Source: Phaeodactylum tricornutum CCAP 1055/1 (Eukaryota; Bacillariophyta; Bacillariophyceae; Surirellales; Neidiaceae). Taken from it: a stretch of 64,000 nucleotides of DNA. Location: contig NC_011686.1 of assembly GCF_000150955.2 (NCBI RefSeq), positions 186,001-250,000 of the forward strand, written 5' to 3'. The position numbers were made by a program, and so were the translations under genes. Shown here in pieces: positions 9,089-18,494 of the stretch. The notes beneath the pieces were generated by a model, which was given only the letters and a program-made list of their open reading frames with translations, was not told the origin of the DNA and did no database searches. The stretch's first letter is position 1. Each line of letters starts with the position of its first letter.

Positions 9089-10651
9089 ATGAGGGTTGTT
9101 TATCCACTCGCTATCGGGCTTCTAGCCCTTGCAACAGCGTTTGTCGAAGGAAGTGATCGAATGACGCTTCTGGGAAGAACACCGCCGGTGCCAACAGAAA
9201 CTCCAACAAGAATGCCAAACACGAGTGTTCCAACAACTCTTTTGACGTCGAGCGCTACCACTGACCCACCGGCAGTTGGATTTACCGCATATGATTCGAC
9301 CTCAAATCTAGCTTCTGCTACAACCTTTCGTCCAACAGAGATTCCTGATGACATTTCCACCACTGAGCCTTCCGACTCGCCTGTAAGCGGCAAACCTTCG
9401 ATTCCTCCATCTAGACTGCCGACTGCGTCGCCATCCGGTGTTGTCGCTTCCAATCTATCCGCCACCCCAAGTTTTGAGCCAACTTCCGCACCTACGTTGG
9501 TTGTTAGTTCAAACCCGAGTTCTTCGCCAAGTCGCCAGCCTAGCACGGCTCCTACTTTTTTGCCGACTGGTGCTCCGAGTAGCGTTCCAACCTCATCTCC
9601 AAGCAAGGAGCCGTCTGCTTTCCCAAGCTCATCAATGTCCCCGTCTCGTGTTCCGTCCGCTAGTCCCTCTATGTATCCTTCTGGTACTCCCTCTTCAGTT
9701 CCCTCGATTAGCTTTTCTCCTTCGTCGGTTCCTTCGAGCAGTCCGAGTGTCTCGACGATGCCATCCTCTACACCGTCCTCCGTGCCATCAAGTGATCCGA
9801 CTGTTTCTGTGCAGCCTTCAGCGCAACCTAGTATTTCAATGCAGCCGTCAAGTGAGCCAAGCACGAACCCATCTTCAAAGCCCAGTAGTTCACCTTCATT
9901 TCAACCGACTGTGTCGATGATGCCTTCATCTGAACCGTCAAGTCAACCATCCGCGTCGCCCTCTATTTCGATGATGCCTTCATCTGAACCATCAAGTCAA
10001 CCATCCTCGTCGCCCTCCATTTCGATGATGCCTTCGTCCGATCCATCCTCTGAGCCGTCTGCTAAACCAAGTGTTGCTCCATCCGGTACTCCTTCGTTCT
10101 TGCCTTCCGTCTCCATGGAGCCAAGCCACTTTCCGAGCGATTCTCCTAGTAATTTCCCAAGTCCAGTTCCCAGCATAGAACCAACCCAAACTCCGAGTTC
10201 TTTACCCAGCCTTGTGCCATCCGCTGTTCCAAGTAAATTTCCCAGTGAACACCCAAGCGAGTTTCCTACATCGATACCAAGCGCATCTCCGACGGTGTCT
10301 TCGCAGCCAAGCTCAAGACCTACTTTACTTCCCACGTCTTTACCGTCCATGATACCTAGTAGTCCTCGCGGCAGAAGGCCTACCATAAGAATACCTGGTT
10401 TGCGTACGCCCACTCTTGCGATGACGGCGTCTCCAACAGTTTCAACTACCTTAGTACCGACAAGCAAACCGCCAGTGTCAGCTGTGAAGCCAAGTGACTC
10501 GCCAATAGCTGCGGTAGCCACCAACAGTCCTACTGTAACCAAAACATTGGAAAGCGCAAGCCCAGCGCCCACTACAACCGCTACCTTGGCTACAGCTGAC
10601 AGCACTCCCGGGCCGTTGTTGAAACCAAGCGATTCACCAACTGCTACCTAA
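9089..10651 (+). CDS. Secreted Ser/Pro-rich 'PSxxPS' mucin-like protein without an anchor
   Basis: The 520-residue product is read from the ATG at 9089, which gives a clean signal peptide ([21 protein letters not shown]). Nearly all of the rest is a degenerate Pro-Ser repeat of 4-6 residue units ([21 protein letters not shown]). A segment of about 20 residues around [15 protein letters not shown] occurs three times in close succession. Such regions are usually heavily O-glycosylated and extended. A basic break ([13 protein letters not shown]) lies about three quarters through. No transmembrane helix or globular domain follows; it ends SDSPTAT. Similar regions occur in diatom cell-wall and surface proteins. 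It is tail-to-tail with a related gene that has a globular domain and a membrane anchor, so this copy may be secreted or wall-bound. Confidence 0.8.
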   Translation: MRVVYPLAIGLLALATAFVEGSDRMTLLGRTPPVPTETPTRMPNTSVPTTLLTSSATTDPPAVGFTAYDSTSNLASATTFRPTEIPDDISTTEPSDSPVSGKPSIPPSRLPTASPSGVVASNLSATPSFEPTSAPTLVVSSNPSSSPSRQPSTAPTFLPTGAPSSVPTSSPSKEPSAFPSSSMSPSRVPSASPSMYPSGTPSSVPSISFSPSSVPSSSPSVSTMPSSTPSSVPSSDPTVSVQPSAQPSISMQPSSEPSTNPSSKPSSSPSFQPTVSMMPSSEPSSQPSASPSISMMPSSEPSSQPSSSPSISMMPSSDPSSEPSAKPSVAPSGTPSFLPSVSMEPSHFPSDSPSNFPSPVPSIEPTQTPSSLPSLVPSAVPSKFPSEHPSEFPTSIPSASPTVSSQPSSRPTLLPTSLPSMIPSSPRGRRPTIRIPGLRTPTLAMTASPTVSTTLVPTSKPPVSAVKPSDSPIAAVATNSPTVTKTLESASPAPTTTATLATADSTPGPLLKPSDSPTAT

Positions 10652-10951
10652 TCCGAAACATTAGCCGTCACACGTCACTCATTCTATTGTCCAATATATT
10701 CCAAGTTCCCTCTGTACTAGTGCCGACAGTCCGAGGTCAATAGTGATAGCAATAAATACGTCAAGGACAAGTGACACCTGGGTATATCATTTATACACAC
10801 AAGCTTAGGTATTTCTCTTGGGCTCTTCCATAGACATACACGAACTTTCCTTTTGTTTTCTGATGAAGTCAGGTGAATGTTCTGTATCTCTTTACTGAAA
10901 GGAGCAATAAAACGATTGATTGCCATACCGTGGTGATTTCTCACAATATAA
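10652..10951. other. Shared 3' spacer between two convergent PS-repeat genes
   Basis: This 300-bp spacer is AT-rich and contains no coding continuation for either gene. Both 3'UTRs and poly(A) sites should fall here. Confidence 0.45.
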
Positions 10952-12671
10952 TTACTGAGGTGAAGATACCGACATGTCTTCAAGGAGCTGCATATGCCTA
11001 CGATTTCGAGTTTGCCGATTGCGAGCCCAAGCCCAGAGGGCCACAGTGCCTCCCATACCTGTTGACCAAATGGAAGTTCATTAGAGCCTGCTCTAAATGT
11101 GACCAATGTTGCGATTTCAAGCTTACACATGGCCAAGACTGCACCAATTGTCCACGGTGAAACAGTGAGAGAACCTTCTCGTGTTCCTGAAGCCGGTGGC
11201 TGAGTGGAAATTGGGGCTGTAATTGGGGGGAGCAGTGGTAGTGGACTTGCATATTCGATACGATCCAGCATCAGAATATCTCTTGTAAAGCTTCCTCCAT
11301 CCATATTCTCCTGTGAAGCAAAAGTTCGGTTTAGGATTGTTTCGCTTTGCGACAAGATGCAACACGTTAGTCAAAAATAGGTACCTGCAATCGGACATAT
11401 GCCAAGAACGCAGCAAGATCGGGGTCTACACTCTTGTCCACTACGATTTGAAATGTTGTTTGGTAAGTTGTACAACTGGAAAATTCTGGAATACAGGCCA
11501 CTCCAGGTGTCTCAATGGTACTCATCTCCACTGAAGGTACCTCTCCACCAACCCCAAAGACTGGACCTCCATCAATGCAGTCTAATACCCCCACAGTTGC
11601 CGCAGCTAGGATATTGCGTTCTAAGGCAACTTCAAAATCCACAAAATCCGACAAGGATTCCACGACATATCCAACTCGAATATCGATTCCGGTAAGTTCG
11701 GCAACTGGAAGCTGGGCAATGTTCACACCAGCGTCAGTGCATGTAAATATTGCATCGTTTTGAAAGAGAGACGGCGACGGCTGCCCAGAGGGCTCTCTGG
11801 ATGGAATATTGGACGGGGTATCGGATGGTAGCGAGGATAGAGACGGAGTATCCGATGGAATAGCTGAGAGCGATGGCGCTTTAGATGTGGAAGGAGTAAA
11901 ACTCGGTTCCATCGAAACGGATGGTGACATAGACATGGAAGGCGCGGCCGATGGACCTGCTGAGAGCGATGGCAGTTGAGAGATCGAAGGAGAAGAACTC
12001 GGTTCCATCGAATCGGACGGCATGATAGACATGGACGGCGCGACGGATGGACCTGCTGAGAGTAATGGTGCTAGAGAGTTCGATGAGGAAGAACTCGGTT
12101 CCCTCGAAACGGATGGTAAGATAGTCATGGACGGCGCGACTGATGGACCTACTGAGAGCGATGGCGCTTGAGAGATAGAAGGAGTAGACGACGGTTCAGC
12201 CGAAACGGACGGAAAGATAGATATGGACGGTGCGGACGTTGGTGAGGTTGATACAGTTGACTGTGATTGGCCTGAGTCTGGTAAATTTGTTGGGGAAGTA
12301 TTTACACCTCCCTCGTTGACGTCGGTAGGATTTGAAGATATCTCCATGGACATTGACCTGGACAACTCGGCAAGCAGCCAGGCTGGGTTTTGTTCCAAGC
12401 TAATGGTTCGCAAGGGATGCACGTTTAGAATCAAGATTGTTGTTTCCGACCCAAGAACGTAGAATCCTACTTACTTCAGGCCACTTATGAAATCATGATT
12501 TACATCTGGAGCATTCGATGTTGCTTTTCTTAGGAAGACGAGGTTCTGATCTCCATACTTGCTTGGGAGGACACGAAACTTGTCAAACTCCAATGTGGCG
12601 CCCAAACTAAATCGACCAAGAAGGAAGTAGCAAAGGGCAAATGAGGCCTGGAAGTGGGGTGATGCAAGCAT
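10952..12671 (-). CDS. Type I membrane protein with PS-repeat stalk, four exons
   Basis: Four exons on the minus strand are inferred: 12671-12475, 12399-11385, 11310-11127 and 11058-10952. Introns are 75, 74 and 68 bp (GTAAGT...TTAG, GTACCT...CACAG, GTAAGC...ACAG). All junctions keep frame and give 500 residues. Order: signal peptide (MLASPHFQASFALCYFLLGRF), a PS-rich stalk with repeats such as SVSMEPSFTPS, then a globular domain of about 150 residues with conserved cysteines (FTCTDAG, LDCIDGG, GVACIPEFSSC). A transmembrane helix follows (TIGAVLAMCMGGTVALWAWA), then a basic stop-transfer RNRQTRNRRH and a short tail ending SSPQ. Without splicing the helix is lost. The globular domain resembles the one in the third PS-repeat protein at 39.9-41.8 kb. 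It is probably a cell-surface adhesion or wall-contact protein; function unknown. Confidence 0.82.
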
Positions 12672-13883
12672 GGTTTACGGAACACAGCTTAAAACAAAAA
12701 ATGTTGTAAATTGTGATCATAAACGAAGGCGCATTTGTCGATTGCGGGGAAAACACTGATAGGAGTCGAATAAGCGCTTTTTCATTCCTTTCAAATCTCG
12801 CAAGACCAATTCGTACAGCTTGAGGGATTTCAACTCCCATCTAAGTGACAACATTGTATGTGTGGCGTGTATCACACAAATGAGTAATTTAAAATGCCCA
12901 CTGGAAGGATAAATACGCAGGTTTCAGCGATGTAAATTCCACGATGATTTAGAATTCACCTATCCACGTTTCCCTTCACCCACTCCGAGTAACCCCAAAG
13001 TATGATGGAAAGCCAAAATTCGTTTAAAGGTCATTTGTAAAACACATAATCAAAGAGCTCAAGGGTATCTACTAGCCTCAGTAGGACGGAGTCAAAAGAA
13101 ATGTTCTTGTTCTTCAGACCCATTTCGATTTCCAACTAACGTCGTCCTTGCATCAACAGAAAAGGCTCTCTCCGTGTTCCAGAAATCTTTACAGAAACTT
13201 CGACGTACCTTGACAGGAAGGCCTTGCGCCATTCAAACGATTGCATTGTCGAGGCAAATCTTCTGGTGTCAAAAGACTTTACGACGCCATAGTTTAAGGG
13301 TTGTCAGTCTATATCGTCAGTTCCTGCGGCTCTATGTCGTCAGTTCCTGCAGCTAAAAAACTCGGCGTGCCATCCTTTGATGACGGCATCGTTGAGCTTA
13401 AGAATGCAACGGTAGGGTAAGCTTCGACCGTATTGTTACTTCACCCAACACCTAACTGCCTCAAAGAAACGAGTAGTTGAATCCAGGCAACCAAATGAAC
13501 GATGCCTAACATATAGAAAGACTTTCGCCTCGTTCAAACAATTCAAGTAAATAAAAACATTTGTGCCACTAAGTATTCTCGTAACTTGCGAGGCTGTAAT
13601 GTAGAAACGAACAGTAAGCCAATCTTACAGGTGGTAGTTCTACCTTTCCCTGGTTTGGGGTTGTTTATTCCTCATAGCGACCCAGCGACAACCGTTGTAC
13701 CGGTCGTACAAACCTTTCGATTTGCTTTTCTTTCCGGAGCAAGGTAGGTTATTCTAATGCGGAGGCAAGACATTGATCGTTGTGATGTTCTTAAAAATTG
13801 AAACATAAACATAAGCGAAAACTCTTGGGCTCTCGGCTTTCTGGTACAGGGGCTTCTGCTTCGCGTACAGTTTCTTGAATTCC
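12672..13883. other. Gene-poor region with a 23-bp tandem duplication
   Basis: No accepted gene lies in these 1,212 bp. A plus-strand frame at 13174-13356 and a minus-strand frame at 13672-13887 have no motifs. An imperfect two-copy tandem repeat occurs at 13308-13354. Confidence 0.4.
13308..13354. repeat. Two-copy tandem repeat, period 23 bp
   Basis: Copies at 13308-13331 and 13331-13354 share the core CGTCAGTTCCTGC and differ at two positions. The duplication is short and probably of slippage origin. Confidence 0.6.
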
Positions 13884-14954
13884 TCATCCCACTACACTCG
13901 AAAAATCAGCAGGCAGAAAAGAGTCATCGTTTTGCATGCGAAAGCTCGCGATGTGGTTGACTTGTTGTTGGTAGCGTTGCCAGTCGGCTGTCGCTATGTC
14001 TCGGTAAAAGTCCTTACTTTCTTCCGAAAGATCCCTCCATCGTTGCGAGATACACTTAGAGAGAGTTGTAAAATCGATTTTGCCGTGCGTTCTACGATGC
14101 TTTCGTTTTTTCGCCCGATCTCGATGCCAGTGCAAATTGAGTAGAGCTTGACGTTTCTGGTTGCTCCAATCATGGTCGCCGCCATGTAAAAGTCGGTGGC
14201 GCTCGTCACGAAAGAAAAAATTGTAGGCGGACAAGGCTCGTAGTGGTGCAGCGTTGACGGAGGAAGCACTCTGTATAGTTATGTGATCGATATGCAACGG
14301 AGAAAGCGATCGGGTACCACTTGAAACGCATTCGTCGAATTTTGCCAGGGAAAGCGTTTGAGAGACTCTCGATTTCTTCGAGTGCAATATGCAAGGCGAA
14401 GGATGCTTTACATGGTATTGCGACTGCGTAACGGGCGAAGGCGTTTGCAAAGGGATTTCTTGAGAACCACCCGTTTCTGACGTTGCACAACCAGGGGCTC
14501 TATCTTGTCCGTCCGGTCCAATTCGTTGGAACTCCTGTGATAGCCCATCGATTGTGTCGATCGGAAAGCCGTCCAAGACAGCTGGCCCTATCACAGCCTT
14601 TTGTGAATTGTGGATTAGTGTTTGTTGTGGACAACATACTTGGCGTGTGATTGGATTGACTATCAAAACGACGTTCACAAATTCACAGCAAGTGGAAGCA
14701 GAGCAAGATCGGCCAGAAGTGACAGTCTTGATTGATCTCTCCATATTCGTTCCTGTAACTTTGGGAACGGATGGGACATCTCTTGAAAACGTCCCTATGT
14801 GCTCTATGGACTGCTGCAACATTCCCCCGAAATCTTCGTCTTCGAATATTCGAAGAAAATCTGGCTCTTCGCTCATCTGCTTCAACAACGTGCTGAGGGG
14901 TTTCGATAGAATAGAGTGTGATTTTGTACCGTTGCTGTTGCTGTTGCTGATCAT
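13884..14954 (-). CDS. HMG-box protein with long intra-domain insertion (copy A)
   Basis: The 356-residue product is read from the ATG at 14954; the frame is open further upstream only with a TTG start. The HMG box lies at about residues 237-331. Helix 1 reads PLRALSAYNFFFRDERHRLL and the last helix KDFYRDIATADWQRYQQQ. Between helix 1 and the usual helix 2 sits an insertion of about 40 residues rich in His/Lys/Arg (RDRAKKRKHRRTHGKIDF), as in a paralogue 4.6 kb away. The N-terminal two thirds is low-complexity Ser/Gln/Thr with an acidic patch (FLRIFEDEDFGG). HMG boxes bend or bind DNA, so a nuclear role in transcription or chromatin is expected. A short intron in the Cys-rich middle (about residues 80-120) cannot be excluded. 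Confidence 0.82.
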   Translation of the reverse strand: MISNSNSNGTKSHSILSKPLSTLLKQMSEEPDFLRIFEDEDFGGMLQQSIEHIGTFSRDVPSVPKVTGTNMERSIKTVTSGRSCSASTCCEFVNVVLIVNPITRQVCCPQQTLIHNSQKAVIGPAVLDGFPIDTIDGLSQEFQRIGPDGQDRAPGCATSETGGSQEIPLQTPSPVTQSQYHVKHPSPCILHSKKSRVSQTLSLAKFDECVSSGTRSLSPLHIDHITIQSASSVNAAPLRALSAYNFFFRDERHRLLHGGDHDWSNQKRQALLNLHWHRDRAKKRKHRRTHGKIDFTTLSKCISQRWRDLSEESKDFYRDIATADWQRYQQQVNHIASFRMQNDDSFLPADFSSVVG

Positions 14955-15781
14955 GGTCGATCGTGAGGCAACGTCTTGAGACTGGTTCCTTCTGGTCGGC
15001 GATTTCTTTATGGAGCTACAATTGGCGACAAGAAACCTTGCGATCAACCTTTTATGAAACCCGACGCGAACCGCAAAACACTTTTGTGGGATGAGGACAT
15101 GGAGGCACTTCGTTTTACGAAAACAGCGATGTCAAAAATGATCAAACGGTGGAACTCCAGTATCACATACTCGTCTCAACTCATTGGAGAGAGCGAAACG
15201 ACAAAGAACACTTCAAATTCAAGTAGGTTTATTCTTCAGAACATACTAATGTTTGATGAGTACCGCTTTGGTTCATGCACTGCTAACTAGTTTTCAGTGG
15301 TTAAAGAGGCTTGTTCTTTCTGTTCTTTCGGCAGGAAATACAATGGCAAGCATTTTGATTTTCTCCGGGATCTCGGAAGGAAATAAAAGGAACGCCTTTT
15401 TTGAAGAAAGCATGAATCCAATGATATCATTGTATTAAAATTTTGGTTTACAAGTGTATTAAATGTAAATGTAAATGTTAGTACGAATGCAATGTCAATA
15501 CCCTATAGACTTGAGTGTGAAAACTTTTTGTTTACGTTCCCACGGAGAAAAACAGGTCCCAGTTTCTGAAAACGGATACAGTACCTTACGCGAAAATGAG
15601 CGTTTAGATTACTCGCAGTCAGAAGTCACCCGGTTGAATAGTGTTGACGGTGAATATTGTCACACGCATGGTTGTCTTGTCGAACAATCGATGGTGTGTG
15701 CCAATCTCCGACCAGCGCAACATCTGTCGGTAGCTGCAAGGGATCCCCGTCGGTCTCACATTCGGTCTTAGTATTCCGCAC
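14955..15781. other. Intergenic region between HMG-box copy A and the small secreted protein
   Basis: This 827-bp stretch holds scattered short open frames without motifs. A (TGTAAA)-type microrepeat lies at about 15464-15480. No gene was recognised. Confidence 0.4.
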
Positions 15782-16321
15782 ATGAATCTTGCAAGCTTTG
15801 TCCTCTTTATCATTTACGCGTTCCTCTTCCGCCAGTCGCGCGGTGAGTTTGGTGTTGCGCGCCAGGCATCCATCGAAGCCGAAGGACCAGACAACCTAGA
15901 AGATGAATCGACGTCCGCAAATCTTGTAGAAAAACTTATTAAGGGCTGGCACGAGCTCGACCAAGCCACCGCCGTGGAAATTGTAGCGGTCATCGAGGCG
16001 GCCAAACAAGATCCCGAAACGGTTGTGCTGGTCCGACGACTGAACAATGGAGGCGGAAAAGATTCCTTACAATCTCTGAAGAACGACTTACCCAAGCAAC
16101 AAATCGTACGATTATTGGCCAGAAGCTTGGAGGAGATGAAGGCTGCGGAGATTTTGTTTCGAGACCCTCGCAGGGCCTATGAGGAAATGGAAAAAGAGGG
16201 ATTGATACCGGCCGATATGAAGTCGGTCTATAAGAGAGATCCTACGCTCCTGGCCGACAACAAAAAGAAGAGTCTCTACTTTAGTTTCGTCACCATGGCC
16301 TCAACCGGGGGCTTCATGTAG
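15782..16321 (+). CDS. Small helical protein with signal peptide, unknown function
   Basis: The 179-residue product starts at an ATG. Residues 1-21 form a signal peptide (MNLASFVLFIIYAFLFRQSRG). The mature part is predicted almost all helical and charged: LVEKLIKGWHELDQATAVEIVAVIEAAKQ, then QQIVRLLARSLEEMKAAEILFRDPRRAYEEMEKEGL. It ends with an uncharged KSLYFSFVTMASTGGFM. No known domain is recognised. The RDPRRAYEEMEKEGLIP stretch looks conserved in character. Location is the ER, the plastid or outside the cell; the cleavage site does not show the plastid Phe. It converges on the GT61-like gene, with only 33 bp between their stops. Confidence 0.65.
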   Translation: MNLASFVLFIIYAFLFRQSRGEFGVARQASIEAEGPDNLEDESTSANLVEKLIKGWHELDQATAVEIVAVIEAAKQDPETVVLVRRLNNGGGKDSLQSLKNDLPKQQIVRLLARSLEEMKAAEILFRDPRRAYEEMEKEGLIPADMKSVYKRDPTLLADNKKKSLYFSFVTMASTGGFM

Positions 16322-16354
16322 AAAGAAGAAAACTTGTGGTCGAGCGAAAAACCT

Positions 16355-17932
16355 TTAGGATTCAAAGTTTCGCATCACAAACAACTCATGCTGTATTAAC
16401 TGAAGCAACAACACCAGATCATCCTCCTCGTCCATGGTCGAAACCGGCAGCCAATGCACCCGGATGTGTGCGGCATTGTTCAATAGATCCCAGTCCAACC
16501 TGGCTGGCTTGTGCGTCAGCTCGTAGCTTTGGAAGTCAAAACCACCCACAGGATCATAGAAAACAATTAGTGTAGCCCCAACGGGCAAAAACGTTGCGGT
16601 CATGGAGCCACCTCCACAAGCAGTTACAAAAATACTGGTCGAGGCGGCTAGCTCGACTTGTTCTCGCAGCGACATGTTCCACAAAGTTACTACTTCTACA
16701 GAGACATCGGGATCGTCCAACCAGCCTTCGAGATGAGTAATCTGTTGGGTAAAGTTCAAACGACGTGACCAATCCCGAGACGATTCGCGGGAGAAGCGAA
16801 TCCTATACGGGTGCATTGGTTGGTCCGTAGTGCCCGACGTACCCAACATATGTTGCACCATGAAATCCCGAAAATCGCGAAATAAAGCGCCCCGCCCCAA
16901 GTTGTGCGGTGGACCATCTTCTGTACGATCGTTCCAACCGTGATCCCGAAAGCCGTGATCAGTCAGCGTGCCCAATCCTGCAACTGCCCTAGCAGCACAC
17001 ACGTATCGTGATTTCGGCGGCGTACCGTCTGTAGAGTTAAAGACTGTCTCTTTTGAAGTCGTAAAGGTGGCAGGGTCGACTCCTAAGAGTGGCAAGAATC
17101 TGAGAAAATTGGACTTGCAGCGTTTACGGTTCTTGTAACGGATATCACAGTTGGCGTACAATACGTGGGCCACGCGATGGCGTATTGGGAGTAAAGGCTG
17201 ACGCTCCAGATTGAACATCCGAAGAAGCGTGTAAATCGGGTAAAAGTCGTCCCACAATAAATGCCCCACGTTGTGCGCCGCCAGAGAATGAAACGGTATC
17301 AAAACAAGGTTCGTTGGCAGCTCGTAGTATCCTTCCATATCGATCGGCTGTTTAATGCGAGGGAACCATTCCATCTTCCAACTACCTTTGTCGAAGCCTT
17401 TCTGACTATCCCATCGGGGGTTGATACCACCGAGAGACATATATTGCGTCCGATTGTCTAGAAGTGGCTGACTAGGATGCGCATCATCACGAAAGACAAC
17501 GTAGTCCTTTTCCGATAGATCGTAACATAAATTCAGGAATTGACAACTCCGAAACATCCATGCGGGCTTGTCGTTCGCATTGCTCTTGACGCAGTGTACC
17601 GACGACTGCGGTGCCTCGGGTTTAAAGCGAAGGGGTATCCCGTTGAAGACGGCATCGACAGGAAAGGTTCGTGCAGCTTTCGTCTGCACAACGTCCAGGT
17701 TGGTCTGGGGGGCATTGTACATATTCGGAAACGGGTGTGTGTCATTGTCATGCGCGCTTGGGGAAGTCTTCCGTAGCGATGGTAGAGCCATGGTGCCGCT
17801 TGCGTAGTTTGCCGTCTTATTGCTCTTTTGAAGCGCGGAGTGCTGTTGCAAGAGCACCAGAAACCATATACTACAGACGATTCCGACTGGTACGAACGGC
17901 GAACACGAGAATACTCGGCAGGTCCGTTTCAT
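16355..17932 (-). CDS. GT61-family (DUF563) glycosyltransferase, Golgi type II membrane protein
   Basis: The 525-residue product is read from the ATG at 17932. A short basic end (MKRTCR) and a transmembrane helix (FVPVGIVCSIWFLVLL) give type II topology, as for Golgi glycosyltransferases. The stem is Ser/Asn-rich. The catalytic part shows the GT61 pattern: AHNVGHLLWDDFYPIYTLLRMF in the first half and, near the C-terminus, ELAASTSIFVTACGGGSMTATFLPVGATLIVFYDP, which corresponds to the family's '...GxHGAGLTN..FLPPGA' motif. Here the His-Gly is replaced by Cys-Gly. GT61 includes plant xylosyl- and arabinosyltransferases and EOGT; the sugar cannot be deduced. It may act on N-glycans or on surface glycoproteins such as the PS-rich proteins nearby, but that is inference. 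Confidence 0.82.
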   Translation of the reverse strand: MKRTCRVFSCSPFVPVGIVCSIWFLVLLQQHSALQKSNKTANYASGTMALPSLRKTSPSAHDNDTHPFPNMYNAPQTNLDVVQTKAARTFPVDAVFNGIPLRFKPEAPQSSVHCVKSNANDKPAWMFRSCQFLNLCYDLSEKDYVVFRDDAHPSQPLLDNRTQYMSLGGINPRWDSQKGFDKGSWKMEWFPRIKQPIDMEGYYELPTNLVLIPFHSLAAHNVGHLLWDDFYPIYTLLRMFNLERQPLLPIRHRVAHVLYANCDIRYKNRKRCKSNFLRFLPLLGVDPATFTTSKETVFNSTDGTPPKSRYVCAARAVAGLGTLTDHGFRDHGWNDRTEDGPPHNLGRGALFRDFRDFMVQHMLGTSGTTDQPMHPYRIRFSRESSRDWSRRLNFTQQITHLEGWLDDPDVSVEVVTLWNMSLREQVELAASTSIFVTACGGGSMTATFLPVGATLIVFYDPVGGFDFQSYELTHKPARLDWDLLNNAAHIRVHWLPVSTMDEEDDLVLLLQLIQHELFVMRNFES

Positions 17933-18494
17933 TACTACAAGTCGGTGAGTCAAGCCGTCACCCTCCTACCTTTATCCTCAAATCCAACATTTCCTTGGGC
18001 AGCGTTCTAATCGTCCACGCTTTGCATGCGAAGGTGCAGCGGCGCAGCGGGGGAAGAAGGGTATTGCAGGCATGGCACGCAGTGTCGTTGGGTGTTGGTC
18101 ATAATGGGTCCGAAGTAAGAGATGACTTTCGGAAGCTGGTGATTTCTGCATTGGCCAGGCTCACATAAAAAAGGTTTTTGAATATTATCTTAAAGTTTAT
18201 TTTTTAAATCCTACCATACCGTACTGTTAACTCGGCCTGTAACACAATCACGTACGAATCGCAAGCAGTTCCTGACCCAGTCTCGTCCCGACTTCTACGA
18301 AACGACATGGCAAAAGTGTACCGTAGACGATGTTTGGTTGGAAATCAGAAAATATGGATAGAGTCAATAAAACGAGAAGGACAAAAATGTTGCTTCACAG
18401 TCAAGAAAGACGCAACCAGAGCTTCTTGAGTAAGAAAGTACCGAATTTAGATGCGCAGAAAGTCTCTCTTTGATCTGTCATTTACAAGTCCCGT
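17933..18494. other. Intergenic region between GT61 gene and HMG-box copy B
   Basis: This 562-bp spacer serves as the promoter of the GT61 gene and the 3' region of the HMG-box gene. An AT-rich tract lies at 18165-18215. No further feature was recognised. Confidence 0.4.

Noticed and set aside
9100-9864. Long minus-strand open frame (254 codons) opposite the PS-repeat gene
   Set aside because: It is a by-product of the codon periodicity of the Pro/Ser repeat on the plus strand; its Gly/Glu/Asp-rich translation has no domain. The same applies to 9997-10605 and 40285-40551.
13174-13356. Plus-strand frame of 60 codons in the gap before HMG-box copy A
   Set aside because: It has no ATG consistent with a gene model, no domain, and ends in the 23-bp tandem repeat.
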